From Dipteronia dyeriana (Eukaryota > Streptophyta > Magnoliopsida > Sapindales > Sapindaceae): DNA of 64,000 nucleotides. The position numbers and the translations under genes were made by a program. The stretch is from the NCBI GenBank assembly GCA_032871835.1, contig CM065296.1, positions 2,242,001-2,306,000 on the forward strand. Direction: 5' to 3'. This document shows, piece by piece, positions 46,247 to 58,489 of this stretch; within the stretch, counting starts at the first letter, position 1; the number at the start of each line of letters is the position of its first letter. The notes under the pieces were generated by a model. That model had not been told where the DNA came from. It saw only the letters and a program-made list of their open reading frames with translations, and ran no database searches.

Positions 46247-49200
46247 TTACGGACTGCTGAGGTTACATGTGGCATGATATTCATTATCTGAGTCGAGAGC
46301 TCCACAAATAGAACAGGGCCACTTGTCATTCTGTGGCGAGTTTGTGAATCCATAAGATAACAATTATGGAAAGGGTGCCAACTTCGAGATGGGTCCCTTG
46401 GGACACCTGGAAGGATGAAGAGGACATCCGTTGTGTCATTGTTGACGTCACAGAGGAAATTGAGGAGAGAGATCTGGATACTGATCGGATACAGTCTTTC
46501 GTAATAATACGATGTATCTCATTCGTAGCTGATATTAGAAGTCCATAGAAGCCCGCTATGTGGATTGTGATGATAGGGCCGTGAAAGATCCTTATACAAC
46601 ATACCTTGGTTGCCAAATCTGGGTCCATCTTCCAAAGATGGTATTGACCCATGAGCCTAATAAGCTCAGTGCGCTAAGAGGACAAAGGATTAAACCATTG
46701 AAGGAAGGTCCGAAGATTTGTATTAAGGGAGGACGGGTCTTGGATGAGGCCATATAATGCTTGAAGGGGAAAAATCATAGCATGATGAGGTAGGACAGAT
46801 AAACACCATAGGAACCATAAGATCTGAGGAGAATAATAGTAAAAAGGGGGAGACACAAAGAGTTCAAGAAATGATTTGGTGGGATTGACAAGTTGGTGTC
46901 TGCAGTCTTGGTCATTGATTTGGGAGAGATAAATTGGGAGGTATGTATTGTCAAAGCTTTGTATTTGTAGAACAGGGGGATATTGACCTGGTGGTATGGT
47001 CGCCATTAATTCTGGGGGAAAAGGAGGAGGAGGAGGTATAGATGGATAAGAGGCTGATGAAGATGCCGGAGATGTTATCATATAAAGTAAAGGAATGGGT
47101 CCAACTTGAGAGATAAGAGTGTCAGGATGAGGTCTGGAGAGCATAACAAGAATGATGTTATTATGTCCTTTAATGTGATTCATCGAGAAATCATATCTAG
47201 AAAACCAATCTTTGAGCCTTAGAAGTTGAGGTTTTTGAGGAAGTTTGTTGCGGAACTTAAGGACCTTGGGAAATGATGAATTGTCCATTTCTATGACGAA
47301 ACTCCTAGTCCTGAGATGGAAGTCAAACTTGGAGATATCATTCTTTGCCGTAAGAATCTCTTTATAGACTGTATGATAGTGTTTTTAGGCATCTTTGAAT
47401 TGTCCACTGCCATGACCGCAGTAATGGCGTTTTCCTTTTATTTCTTCAATGAGGATGACTCCCCAAAAATGATCACTAGTATCAGTTTGGAGGATGAGCT
47501 GTCCTGATGAGGGTATGTTCAAAGAATGTGGTTTCTGGGAGATTCTCTTTAGATGGGCAACTGCTTCAGAATGAGATGTGTTCCACTGAGGAAGGTTCTT
47601 CTTAAGCAGGTTGGACAGAATTGTAGTGTAGTGGCTAGCTTGGGGGATAAAATCCCTAACGTAATTGACGATGCCAAGGAATTGTTGAACTTGCTTTTGA
47701 GTGAGATTCGAATCAGGGAAATCAAGGAGCTGCTTGGCCAAATGACGGCTAGGGTGATAGGCCACTTCTCTTATCTGCATGCCGAGGAATTCGATTTCAG
47801 CAACGACAATCAAACTCTTCTTCTCAGAGAGCATAATTCCATACTAGTCTACGATATCATGGAATTGTCGTAAAAGCTTGTCATGAGACCCCTCATCAGG
47901 GGAGAAAAGCAGAATGTCATAAATATATAATAGGGCAGAATGGAGGATAGAACGAAAAATCCTGGTGATGGTCTTCTGGAAAAGTGAAGGAGCAGTTTTT
48001 AGGCCAAAAGGCAAAACGATCCATTGGTATTGAACATTTGGGAGACAGAAAACCGTTTTGTATCTTTCTTCAAGATGGATGCCTATATGCCAAAAGGCTC
48101 ATTTTAAGTCAAACTTGGAAAATATAGTAGCTCCTGGTAGTTGTGAAAATAGGGAGTTGGCTCTTGGGACTGGAAACTTGTCATCTTGAAGGAAGAGATT
48201 GAGAGGATTGTAATCAATGACTAATCTCTTCTTTCCTCTAAGCTATTCAGATCTCTTGTCAGCATAAAAGGCCTGGTAGGCCCAAGGAGAGGAAGTGGGT
48301 TCAATCAGTCCTTGTCGGAGGAGTTCTTCACATTCATCGTTTGCTAGCAAGAGGTGACATTCCCGAATGAGAAGCTTTGGTAGGGTTGGAATCTTCGTTA
48401 AGCTTGAAGGGAAGCTTGATGAAGAAATCTACATTTTTCCACAATGGATTTAGGTGTTTAAAGTCAGCATGACTGTTCGTGCAAAACTCCAGAAGTTTTT
48501 CTTGAATTTTGTGAAAGTTGGGATTAATGGCGAAAAGAGGGAAAATCTTGGGTATGTTGGTGTAAGGTTTGAATTCACGTTTGAAACGGATGTCGGTAGG
48601 AAGAATTCTGATGGACTTGGATTGATTGTAAACATCCTAACCAATTAGAATATCTTTGTCTGGAAGGGGAGTACCAATAACGTGGGTCCATAAGGTGTAT
48701 GAAGGGAAAAAATGGATACCAATCTTCTTCCTAGAGACCAGGTTGGTAATAAAGATCTGGCCATCGGTTGCCAAGAACTCGTTGCTCTTTTCTTTCCAAG
48801 CTTCTGGGGTAGAACCTTAGGGTTTATCATTGTGTAGTGTGAGCCAGTATCGAAATAGGCAATGACAAGGACCGGCTTGAAGTATTTTTCTGCTAGAATC
48901 TGAACCTGGATTTGAGAGCCCAGGTTATTATCACTTGTTGCCTGGTAGGCTTCTGAGGGGAGGTCTGGTCCCGAATAGACTGAGGATTCTGAGGATGAGC
49001 TGGAGTCATCTGAATCTTGAATCATGAATGTAGTAAGTTGGTTAACATCTTCATGTTCTGAGAAGATGGATTCTATGTCAGCATCAGAAGGAACTTCATC
49101 AGCAATCTGTCTGAGCTGTTGAATGAGCTTGGCTGATTTCGCTATTTTGTTAGGGCACTGCTTGGCATAGTGTCCCTTTTGTCCGTAAGCAAAACACTTA

Positions 49201-49395
49201 TCTGATTTGTTCCAGGATCTCCTAGCATTCTTTCGAAAATATTTTTATTTCCTATTTCTCTTGTTATTAGCGAAATTATTCTCTTTCTGTGGCTATCTTC
49301 TAGGAGGCTGTTTCCTGGAAAGGCATTAGGATCTGTAATTACAGTGATCTGTATTTTTGCATTTAAGGTGGTATGAATCAGATAATTTACAGTAC
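46247..49395 (-). pseudogene. Endogenous pararetrovirus polyprotein, copy A (coat end to C-terminus)
   Basis: In minus-strand order: coat-protein zinc knuckle (about 49145-49205), aspartic protease (DTG near 48855), reverse transcriptase (about 48360-47850), RNase H (about 47830-47100) and a C-terminal tail ending at 46247. No integrase is present, which separates it from LTR elements and fits Caulimoviridae. Damage: the second Cys of the zinc knuckle is Tyr, the RT catalytic box reads YIYD instead of YIDD, and frameshifts divide RT and RNase H. The coat region upstream of the knuckle is missing because the copy is joined at about 49395 to the leader of copy B. The tail ends in a Cys2-His-Cys pattern (C-x2-C-x9-H-x2-C). 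Confidence 0.85.
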
Positions 49396-49901
49396 CGAGA
49401 GCTTCACGACCAACTCATAGAGATCATGATTGTCTAGTTTTCCCCACAAACGGCCTTACCTCAATGGCCTAAACAGGGTACTCACTTACAAAATACTATC
49501 AGAGATAGATGGAGATATTAAGCCAAATTTGTTCTGATATGCAGGATCCTCATAGGAGGCAAGCATAGAGCATACTGAGATTTTGGAGAACTAGATATCT
49601 CGACATAAAACTATTTGAAGATCAGGAAGAGAGAAACTTAGAAAGCCATAGATAAACAAACACTCAGATTTTATTTTCTTTTATTGATCCTACGAAGAGA
49701 GCATCTCAAGATATATATAGAAAAAAGAGATCTCTAGAAAGATAAGGCCAAGGCTGGTGGCCGACAAGCATATCTTACAAAGAGAAAATAATTTATGTCG
49801 GACATGTGACATGTCTACATCAAAGCAATCAAAAGAAAAGCTGTCTGACAGTTGGCAAACACGATATCTACAAGATAAAAATAGATAAGCTCGGAGAATG
49901 G
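49396..49901 (-). promoter_or_regulatory. Pararetrovirus leader/promoter region, copy B
   Basis: It matches 45740-46246 closely, including TATATATA (49711-49719), and ends a few bases before where the primer site would be. At that point it is joined to coat-protein sequence of copy A. Confidence 0.7.
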
Positions 49902-52900
49902 TTACGGACTGCTGAGGTTACATGTGGCATGATATTCATTATCTGAGTCGAGAGCTCCGCAAATAGATTAAACCATTGAAGGAAGGTCCAAAGATTTGTA
50001 TTAAGGGATGACGGGTCTTGGATGAGGCCATATAATGCTTGAAGGGGAAATTTATAACATGATGATGTAGGACAGATAAACACCATAGGAACCATAAAAC
50101 CTGAGTAGAATAATAGTAAAAAGGGGGAGACATAAAGAGGTCAAGAAATGGTTTGGTGGGTTTGACAAGTTGGTGTCTGCAGTTTTGGTCGTTGATCTGG
50201 GAGAGATAATTTAGGAAGTATGTCTTGGCAAAGCTTTGTATTTGTAGAACAGAGGGAGATTGACCTGGTGATATGGTCGCCATAAATTCTGAGGGAAAAA
50301 GAGGAGGATGAGGTATAGGTGGAGAAGAGGCTGATGAAGATGCCGAAGAGGTTATCATATAAAGTAAAGGAATGGGTTCAGCTTGAGAGATAAGAGTGAC
50401 ATGATAAGGTCTGGAGAGCATATCAGGAATGATGTTATTATGTCCTTTAATGTGATTCATCGAGAAATCATATATAGAAAACAAATCTTTGAGCCTTAGA
50501 AGTTGAGGGTTTGGAGGAAGTTTGTTGCGGAACTCAAGGACCTTAGGAAATGATGAATTGTCCATTTCTATGACGAAGCTCCTAGTCGTGAGGTGGAAGT
50601 CAAACTTGGAGATCCCATTCATTACCGCAAGAATCTTTTTATAGACTGCATGATAGTGCTTTTCGGCATTTTTGAATTGTCCACTACCATGGTCGCAGTA
50701 GTGGCGTTTTCCTTTTATTTCTTCAATTAGGATGGCTCCCCAAAAAAGATCACTAGCATCAGTTTGGAGGATGAGCTGTCCTGAAGAGGGTATGTGCAAA
50801 AGAGGTGGTTTTTGGGAGATTCTCTTTAGATGGGCAGCTGCTTCAGCATGAGATGCGTTCCACTGAGGAGGGTTTTTCTTAAGCAGGTTGGACAGGATTG
50901 TAATGTAGTGGCTAGCTTTGGGGATAAAATCCCTAATATAATTGATGATGCCAACAAATTGTTGAACTTTCTATTGAGTGAGGTTCGAATCAGGGAAATC
51001 AAGGAGCTGATTGGCCAAATGACGACTAGGGTGATAGGCCCCTTCTCTTATCTGCATGCCGAGGAATTCGATTTCACCAACACCAATCAAACTCTTCTTC
51101 TCAGAGAGCATAATTCCATACTAGTTTATGATCTCATGGAATTGTCGTAAAAGCTTGTCATGAGACCTCTCATCAGGGGAGAAAAGCAGAATGTCATCAA
51201 TATATAGTAGGACAGAATGGAGGATAGGATAAAAAATCCTAGTGATGGCCTTCTGGAAAAATGAGGGAGCAGTTTTTAGGCCAAAAGGGCAAAACGATCC
51301 ATTGGTATTGAACATTTGGGAGACAGAAAGCCGTTTTGTGTCTTTCTTCAGGATGGATGCCTATCTGCCAGAAGACTCCTTTTAAGTCATACTTTGAAAA
51401 TATAGTAGCTCTAGGTAGTTGTGAAAACAAGGAGTTGGCTCTTGGGACTGGAAACTTATCATCTTGAAAGAAGATATTGAGAGGCTTGTAATCAATGACT
51501 AATCTCTTCTTTCCTTTGAGCTGTTCAGATCTTTTTTCAACATAAAAGGCCTGGTAGGCCCAAGGAGAGGAAGTGGGTTCAATCAGTCTTTGTCGGAGGA
51601 GTTCTTCACATTCTTCGTTTGCTAGCAAGAGGTCCGTGGTTGACATTCCAGAATGAGAAGCTTTGGTAGGGTTGGCATCTTCGTTAAGCTTGATGATGAA
51701 ATCTGAATTTTTCCATAATGATTTGGGTGTTTAAAGTCAGCATGACTTTTCGTGCAAAACTCCAGGAGTTTTTCTTGAATTTGTTGAAAGTTGGGATTAA
51801 TGGCGGAGAGAGGGAAAATCTTGGGTATGTTGGTGTAAGGTTTGAATTCACGTTTGAAACGGATGCTGGTAAGAAGAATTCTGATGGACTTGGATTGACT
51901 GTAAACATCCCAACCAATTAGAATATCTTTGTTCGGAAGGGGAGTACCAATAACGTGGGTCCATAAGGTGTATGAAGGGAAAAATTGGATGCCAATTTTC
52001 TTCCTAGAGACCAGGTTGGCAATAAAGATCTGGCCATCGGCTGCCAAGAACTCATTGCTCTTTTCTTTCCAAGCTTCTAGGGGTAGAACCTTAGGGTTCA
52101 TCATTGTGGAGTGTGCACTAGTATCAAAATAGGCAATGACAGGGACCTGATTGGAGTATTTTTCTGCCAGAATCTAAACCTGGATTTGAGGGCCTAGGTT
52201 ATTATCACTTGTTGCCTGGTAGGCTTCTGAAGGGAGGTTTGGTCCCGAATAGACTATGGATTCTGAGGATGAGCTGGAGTCATCTGAATCTTGAATCATG
52301 AAAGTAGTAAGTTGGTTGACATCTTCTTGTTCTGAGAAGATGGATTCTATGTCATCGTCAGAAGGAACTTCATCAGCAATCTGTCTGAGCCGTTGAATGA
52401 GCTTGGCTGATTTCGTTCTTTTGTTACGGCACTGCTTGGCATAGTGTCCCTTTTGTCTGCAAGCAAAACACTTATCTGATTTGTTCCAGGACCTCCTAGC
52501 CTTCTTTTGAAAATATTTATATTTCCTATTTCTCTTGTTATTTGAGAAATTCTTCTCTTTCTGTGGCAATCTTCTGGGAGGATGTTTCCTGGAACAACGG
52601 TAGGATCTGCAATTGCAGTGATCTGTATTTTTGCAATTGAGTTGGTATGAATCAGGTAATTTACAGTACCTATCATACTTCCTACCTTCCTTGATCATTT
52701 TTGTGAAATCTCTCTGTGTGGCACAGAGTTTGTCCAGGGCAGTGTGAGTGAACATGTGTATTTCCCCCAGGGAAATATCTTGGAGGGTCCGATTTGAGAG
52801 CATAATTAGTCGTTGAAGTTCACCTTAAAGTTCTGTAGGTAGGGAATTCAAATAGACATGCCTTAAGCTTTCATCGTTGATTCCGCCAAGGGCATGGTAT

Positions 52901-54775
52901 CTGAAAGACATGCATCTGTAATGATAATCTATGCCCCTCTTGTCAAGAGAACAACACCGCATTTCAAAGAACTCATGTTTGGTATGTTTGTAAAACTGGG
53001 AAGCATCTCCAAGGAATTCTTGAAAAATAATTCCCATAGCTTGGGATACAGATCCACATCGGACTAACTGTAGCTGTCGGTATTCCCTGAGAGCCTGATA
53101 CCAATCCCTAAGAGATCCAGTGAATCTGGAAACGAATTCTCTTAAGATGGTTTATGTGTTGTTTTCTCGCTTTGCTGTTTGGAGATAGAGCCATGCACTC
53201 ATTTCTAATATCTTTCTTTTCCATTGACGAGGAGCGGAATCGTCAAAGTTAAACCATGGGCCATTTTTGGGTGTTTGAGTAGGAACAGAGCTTGAGGGCC
53301 TGTGATCTGGAGGTTTTTCCACAATGGGAGTTGGTTCTTCAAAAGTTTCTTCTTAAGTATCAGAAGTGTCCACTGTCTGGGTGGACGGTTGGTGGTCTGT
53401 TCTGGACGCCATAAAAATATGAGAAATATCTGCAAGAGCATCCGGGTCTGATTGGTACGATTGGTCAGTTGATGAAGGGGAATATGTTTCCCATGAATAA
53501 TAAAACTTATAAGAGGATTCTGAGGGGGCAGTAGAGGTTTCTACGGAGGAAGTTTGTTCTAAAAAGGAGGTAGAGTGATGAGAAGTATAGAAGGCGTGCT
53601 TGTGATGGTCTGAGGTTTTCTTTCTTCGGGGAGATGACTTTTTAGAAGGTCAGGCAGTTCTGCTAGAAGATGGCTTGTCTGGTTGCCTTGGCAGAGATAA
53701 AGGAAGATACTTTCTAAAAAGGTCTCCAATTGATTTGAAAAACTGGGAGTGGTCAGGAGGTCTAGAGGTATGAGGCGGGGATTGGGTTGGAAATATCAAG
53801 GATGAAGTGTAAGGATGTGGTCTTGGAATATAGGGTGTACTGGTGAAATGGTCACGACTTGTTTGGTCTAATTGATCCTTAAGTTGTCTGATTTCTCTTT
53901 CGTTGTTGTCAGAGTCAGGACCAAAGTATCATTGATTTATGTACTTATGGAGGTCGGCATCCAGTTTTGCAACTCTAGATTGCAAGTCTGTATACATATT
54001 GCGTAAAGAGGAGTCCAAATGTTGAAGGTAAAGATCATGTTGAGAGACATAATGTGAGGCTTGGTCAATCTTTTGATCAATAGAGTGTAAAACTCTATTC
54101 TGAACTCTAGCGTCGCAGGAATGCAAATTAACGACTTGCTCAGTCTGGGAAGGTTGCTTGAGAGATCCATCAAGAAGGACTTCAATGGTTTGGACGAAAG
54201 GTCTAGAAAATAGGTTTCTTTCGGGGTTCGAGGAAGGTTCCAGAGGAGGAAAATCCTTGTAATAACTAGAAGCCATGAAGCAAGGAATGAGAGCCGAAGC
54301 AGAAGGTAGGAATCTTTTTGGTTCATTTAGCTCATCTGGCAGTAAACCTTCGGATTTAAGGATTTGAAGGGCTCTATCGTAGATAGAGAGAGGTTTGTTT
54401 TTGACCGGAAGTAAGCTTCTCCAGCTACTGTTGGGATCATCTAGTATTCGGTAGGAACGTCTTGGTTTACAAGACGATCTCATGGTCTTGGAGTAAACTC
54501 TGCATTCATAGTTTGCATCACACATTTCTGGATCAACTTCCCATATAAAGTGACCGTTGATTTTATCTATATAGATAGGGGTTCCGTCAACTTCGAAGCA
54601 ATGGATTGGAATTTCTTTTTTGAAAGTGACAGGTCGAATCATGAGAACTTAGAAAACAGAAGGTGCACTAGGTGTGGGTGCACTGGTGGATACTTCAGTG
54701 GTTGAAGTACTTATCGTTTCGTAAGTGGTCTATATGGAACCATCAGTCAGTTTGGTGAATTTCGTGTTATATATT
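49902..54775 (-). pseudogene. Endogenous pararetrovirus polyprotein, copy B
   Basis: It starts (5' end) near 54775 against TA-rich DNA, inside the region between movement and coat domains. Order on the minus strand: linker and coiled-coil-like region (53929-54642), coat region (about 53440-52680), zinc knuckle CFACRQKGHYAKQC (about 52433-52475), protease (DTS near 52125), RT (51646-51121), RNase H (about 50800-50340) and C-terminal tail (stop at 49902-49904). The RT box YIDD is intact, but one extra G in a run at 51287-51289, compared with copy A, shifts the frame just before it. A 377-bp deletion relative to copy A lies at 49966/49967. Stops near 54654 and 54735 precede the first long frame. 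It is not a working genome. Confidence 0.85.
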
Positions 54776-54940
54776 ATAATATTTATATTATAATATTTAT
54801 ATAAACTTTATTATAATATAATATTATATATATATGATATATTAATATTATATAATATATTAATATTATATAATATATACATAAAATATATTGTATTATA
54901 ATATATAATTTTAATATATATATATATATATATATATTAT
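54776..54940. repeat. TA-rich microsatellite at viral border
   Basis: Interleaved TATAATATT and (TA)n runs form the right border of the viral sequence; a shorter AT-only stretch (45181-45285) forms the left border. Confidence 0.85.
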
Positions 54941-55304
54941 TACATGAATGCTTTTATTTCTAGTTGGAAATAAATTATTCTGGTATATATATATAAGAGG
55001 GGTATTTTGGTCATTTGAAAATCTTATCTCGTCTTGTCCTAGTCATATTAAACGCATAACAATACAATTAATAGTTTAAAAAAGAGATTTTTTTTTTATA
55101 AAAAAAAGTGAAAAACAAAATGAAAAAAAAAACAAAAACAAAAAACAAGTATTTTATGTTTTTCAAATCTTTCACTTTTAACAGGAATTTTGTTTTTCAA
55201 TTTTTTTTTTGAAAATAAAATGAAAAATGAACGAACGCGTTTTCAAAATCGTTTTTTAAAAATAAAAACGAAAACGAACTGAAAAACAGCTGTAGGACGG
55301 GGCC

Positions 55305-55446
55305 TTATCTTTATTTATTTCATGTTTTATCTTAGTTTTTAATTTTCTATAACAATTTGATCATTTTAGGTAAAACGTTTTTACCTTCTAACCTATTGTT
55401 GATATCTTTAAAATTATTATAGGTAAAAATAATATATATATATATA
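55305..55446. other. Short AT-rich spacer between two elements
   Basis: DNA between the TIR element and the LTR element, ending in TA repeats directly at the LTR border. Nothing else is seen. Confidence 0.5.
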
Positions 55447-57817
55447 TGTTAATAGCAAAATTTGGCTAGAGACCAAAGAAGAATTTTTCACTTTCCAGCC
55501 TTCCTGCAACGGTCCAAATTCGGACTTATATGAAGGGGTATCAAAGTCCCCGAGGTCGAGCTTTCACACGATCCTACAGGAGCAAGGCGAGGCCGTCCAA
55601 ACCATCTGAGCATCTTGCACGTGTCCAGGCTTACCAAATAAAGCCTGACGAGACCGCGTCAAGCTCCTTATACCAGGATAAAAGCTCGAAGCTAGGTCGA
55701 CGTGAAAGGACCTGGGTCCCCCAACATCAAGGTATCTCGTGACACTCTCCTAAAGCTTGCTACTATCTCTACTTTCACTAGGAGAACTTCAAGGTGCCGA
55801 ACTTGTCTTGCAAAGGCCCTCCTGCCTCGTCAAGGTATAATCTCAATCTGTCTGAGCATAAAAGGAAGAAGCCCATAAAGCCTCATCGTCACCAAAAGCG
55901 CCAAGATCCACTGTAGATCCTGGCATGGTTAAATCAAGTAGCAAGAGCAATACTCGAGCGTACCTCTCCACTCTTCAAGAAGCAAGCCAAGACCGTCTGT
56001 TTATGGCGAACACCTTACCAAGGCTTGCCAGCCAAGCTTCACTACCCTGTCAGATTCCAGCGCGGTCAAATCGAGCTCCACCGAAAGCCTTGTAAGGTCG
56101 AATCATGCTCCATACAACTAGACTGGTACCTTAAGGTATCTCGCCCTCAGATCGATACCTAAGTACTGGGATACCAGCTTCGGGACCCATCCGGGGTACG
56201 CCTCCTCCGTAAGGTAGGAAGAATAATATCAGTAAGGTACCGCGCCACCTGAATATTGAACCAAAGTTCTCCTCAAAGAGAGAGGGTTGACTTTCATGAT
56301 TACCATTAATGAGGTCAATTGTATTAATAGAGGTAGTCAACCCTATTTAATGAGGTCAACTGTATAAATGGAGGTAGTCAACCCTATTAATGAGGTCAAC
56401 TATATTAATAGAGGTAGTCAACCCAATTAATGACATGATCAACGCAATTAATAAGAGAATATTCAACTCTTTAATGGCCACCATTAGTGAAAGAGTCCAA
56501 AGAGGAAACAAATACCTTTTCCTATAAGATATCCTCCACAACCGATTATTGAGGGTCAACTATAACAGAAAATCCCGCCTATCAAGGAAGGAAGAGTCCG
56601 AAGAGGAAACAATCATATCTTCTCCAAGATATTAGCTACAAGCCGATCAACTACATTAAAGGAAGAATCGTATTCGATAAGGAAACGAAGACTAATTGAA
56701 GAGTTCTGGACTTGCACGCCAAGGTAGTCACCATGTATAAATATGCCTGTAAAAGGCATATTGAGGGGTCTCCAATCGATGACAGAAGAAGTTAAAATAC
56801 ATGCTCCAAGATAGACTCGATATTCGACATCTGAGATCTGATAACACACTGCCGAGATAGCCCATATAATTTCTAATCCCAAAAATGACCAGCCCTAGGC
56901 ATGTCTACATGCTTCGTTAAAAGTTCTTTCTACATCATCATTGTATGTGTACCCCGACAAGGAAAATACCTTTATTGGTAAGCACTCATTGTTGTAAGCG
57001 CCCCGGAGCATATACGTTGTACTACTTTGACATCTTTGTAACCTCCTCGGAGCATCGCATGATATATATATATAAGGAAGGGTATTCCTCCTTCCTCTGG
57101 ATACTGCCTAGTGTTTTTCAGCATGTGATCACTCGTGATGCTTTTTCCCCCTTTTGTCAGTCCACCTCCATCTACATAAGACTTGTGTTTTTTTCTATTA
57201 TCTACTGTATTACGCATGTGTGTATGCGGGCAAGGTACCGACCCCATTGGTCCTAGCTCTTTAATCTTTCTTACATGAGATCGGGGAACAACAACGAAGA
57301 CCTAAGAAACCGAATCTAGATTCCTACCTTGCTGGACCTAACGCTCTTATCCTCTCATCTACATGTCAAAGTCGCACATCAAGATGAAGAGAAACCACAC
57401 AGACCAGTTTGAAGAGAGTCGATAAGCTCTCCCATATCCTCTCTATGGAAGAAATCGAGCTCTCCGACACTGGATATAGATAAGCCCCCCATTCTTACTT
57501 ACTATTAAGGTTGGGTATTACATGAAGCAATCGGGCTCCAGAACCAAGCTCTGGGTACCATGACGGGCTTCAACCCCGGCCGAGGAACAAGGTCCAGAAT
57601 CACCCCTTCGCATCAGTAAGGGAACCTCGAGCTCCCCATATCTACTTCATAAGCATGAAGCCCGATGGATGGGATGGCTTATCTCCTACCTACTGTTTCA
57701 TCCTCCTTCATATTCATACAAGATCACCAAGGTACCAATCCCGGCCATTACCTTCGTGGTAGTGGTCTCGAGGGTGTTAATCGAGATTTTCCACCTAGTG
57801 CTAATTTTCGGTTAACA
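55447..57817 (+). mobile_element. 5' LTR (2371 bp) of non-autonomous element
   Basis: It begins TGTTAATAGCAAAATTTGGC and ends TTTTCGGTTAACA, with TGTTAA/TTAACA termini. A TATAAATA box at 56736-56743 is the best promoter candidate. It is about twice as long as the related LTR at 6164-7370. Confidence 0.85.
56306..56432. repeat. 40-41-bp tandem repeat in LTR, three copies
   Basis: GAGGTCAACTGTATTAATAG and GAGGTAGTCAACCC alternate, with starts at 56311, 56352 and 56392. Confidence 0.85.
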
Positions 57818-57822
57818 CTTTC

Positions 57823-57840
57823 TGGTACCGTCTGTGGGAA
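57823..57840 (+). promoter_or_regulatory. Primer-binding region
   Basis: TGGTACCGTCTGTGGGAA lies five bases after the LTR, and corresponds to GCGCCGTTTGTGGGAA in the Tat element on the left. Confidence 0.65.
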
Positions 57841-58489
57841 GTTTCCACACCCCTTTTGAAAGCCTCTATGTCTCTACATAAGTATCATTATACTATCGAG
57901 GTAACAGATTCATTATTCATAGAATATCATTTACTATATACGATGTCCTTTCTCTATACTTGTCTATATCGCCTATGCATCGCATGTGGTGCTCATTTTA
58001 TCATTTAACGAGTTTCGTTCATTGTGTAGCAAATATGGTACCTGGGATTCCTGGTGGAACCAATTCATTATGCTACTCCTATAAAGCGAACATGCTCAGA
58101 TAATCGTGGGGCTCTAATACAGTAGCTTCCCGCTTGAAAATCTTCTATATACCTGAACCATTCTGATACATCGAGAGCTCATACACAGTAGAACTTCACC
58201 TCTCCTACTTCTTTATAGAAGATTTGCTCTGCTACCGGTAGACCTTTTTTCCAGTAGATCCGTGACCCTTCATGTCACCGTATCCACCCTTCAGAAGCTC
58301 CTAGATAGCGGTAACAGGTCGACTCATGAATCTAAGAAGCCAACTCAGTTGTGTAGCTTCAAGAGCAGCACGACCAGTAGAAGATTAGTGGTTCCACGCC
58401 TCGTGCACCATGCCAGTCAACACCCAAGTGTGTCACTGAACTCTCGGTTCACTCCAAGAGGGTCCAGAGCTTTCTCTCAGTTGCTGGGG

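Larger units (their letters stand above)
44830..55304. mobile_element. Degenerate TIR element hosting the pararetrovirus
   Basis: The left end GGGTCTGTCCTGTAAATG and the right end read in reverse, GGCCCCGTCCTACAGCTG, are related, and both continue TTTTTCAGTT (19 of 26 aligned bases). The flanks TTACATTTA (44821-44829) and TTATCTTTA (55305-55313) match 7/9, fitting the 9-bp duplication of Mutator-like elements. The arms (about 460 and 530 bp) are AT-rich and non-coding; the core is viral. Without the virus it would be a ~1-kb non-autonomous element. Confidence 0.6.

Noticed and set aside
47553..47873. Plus-strand frames in the viral region (also 50830-51150)
   Set aside because: They are antisense shadows of the RT/RNase H region; their likeness to each other only reflects the two viral copies.
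45292..54775. Interpretation as a Ty3/gypsy LTR retrotransposon
   Set aside because: No integrase and no LTRs are present, and a tRNA-Met primer site with leader and TATA box in pararetroviral order is present.
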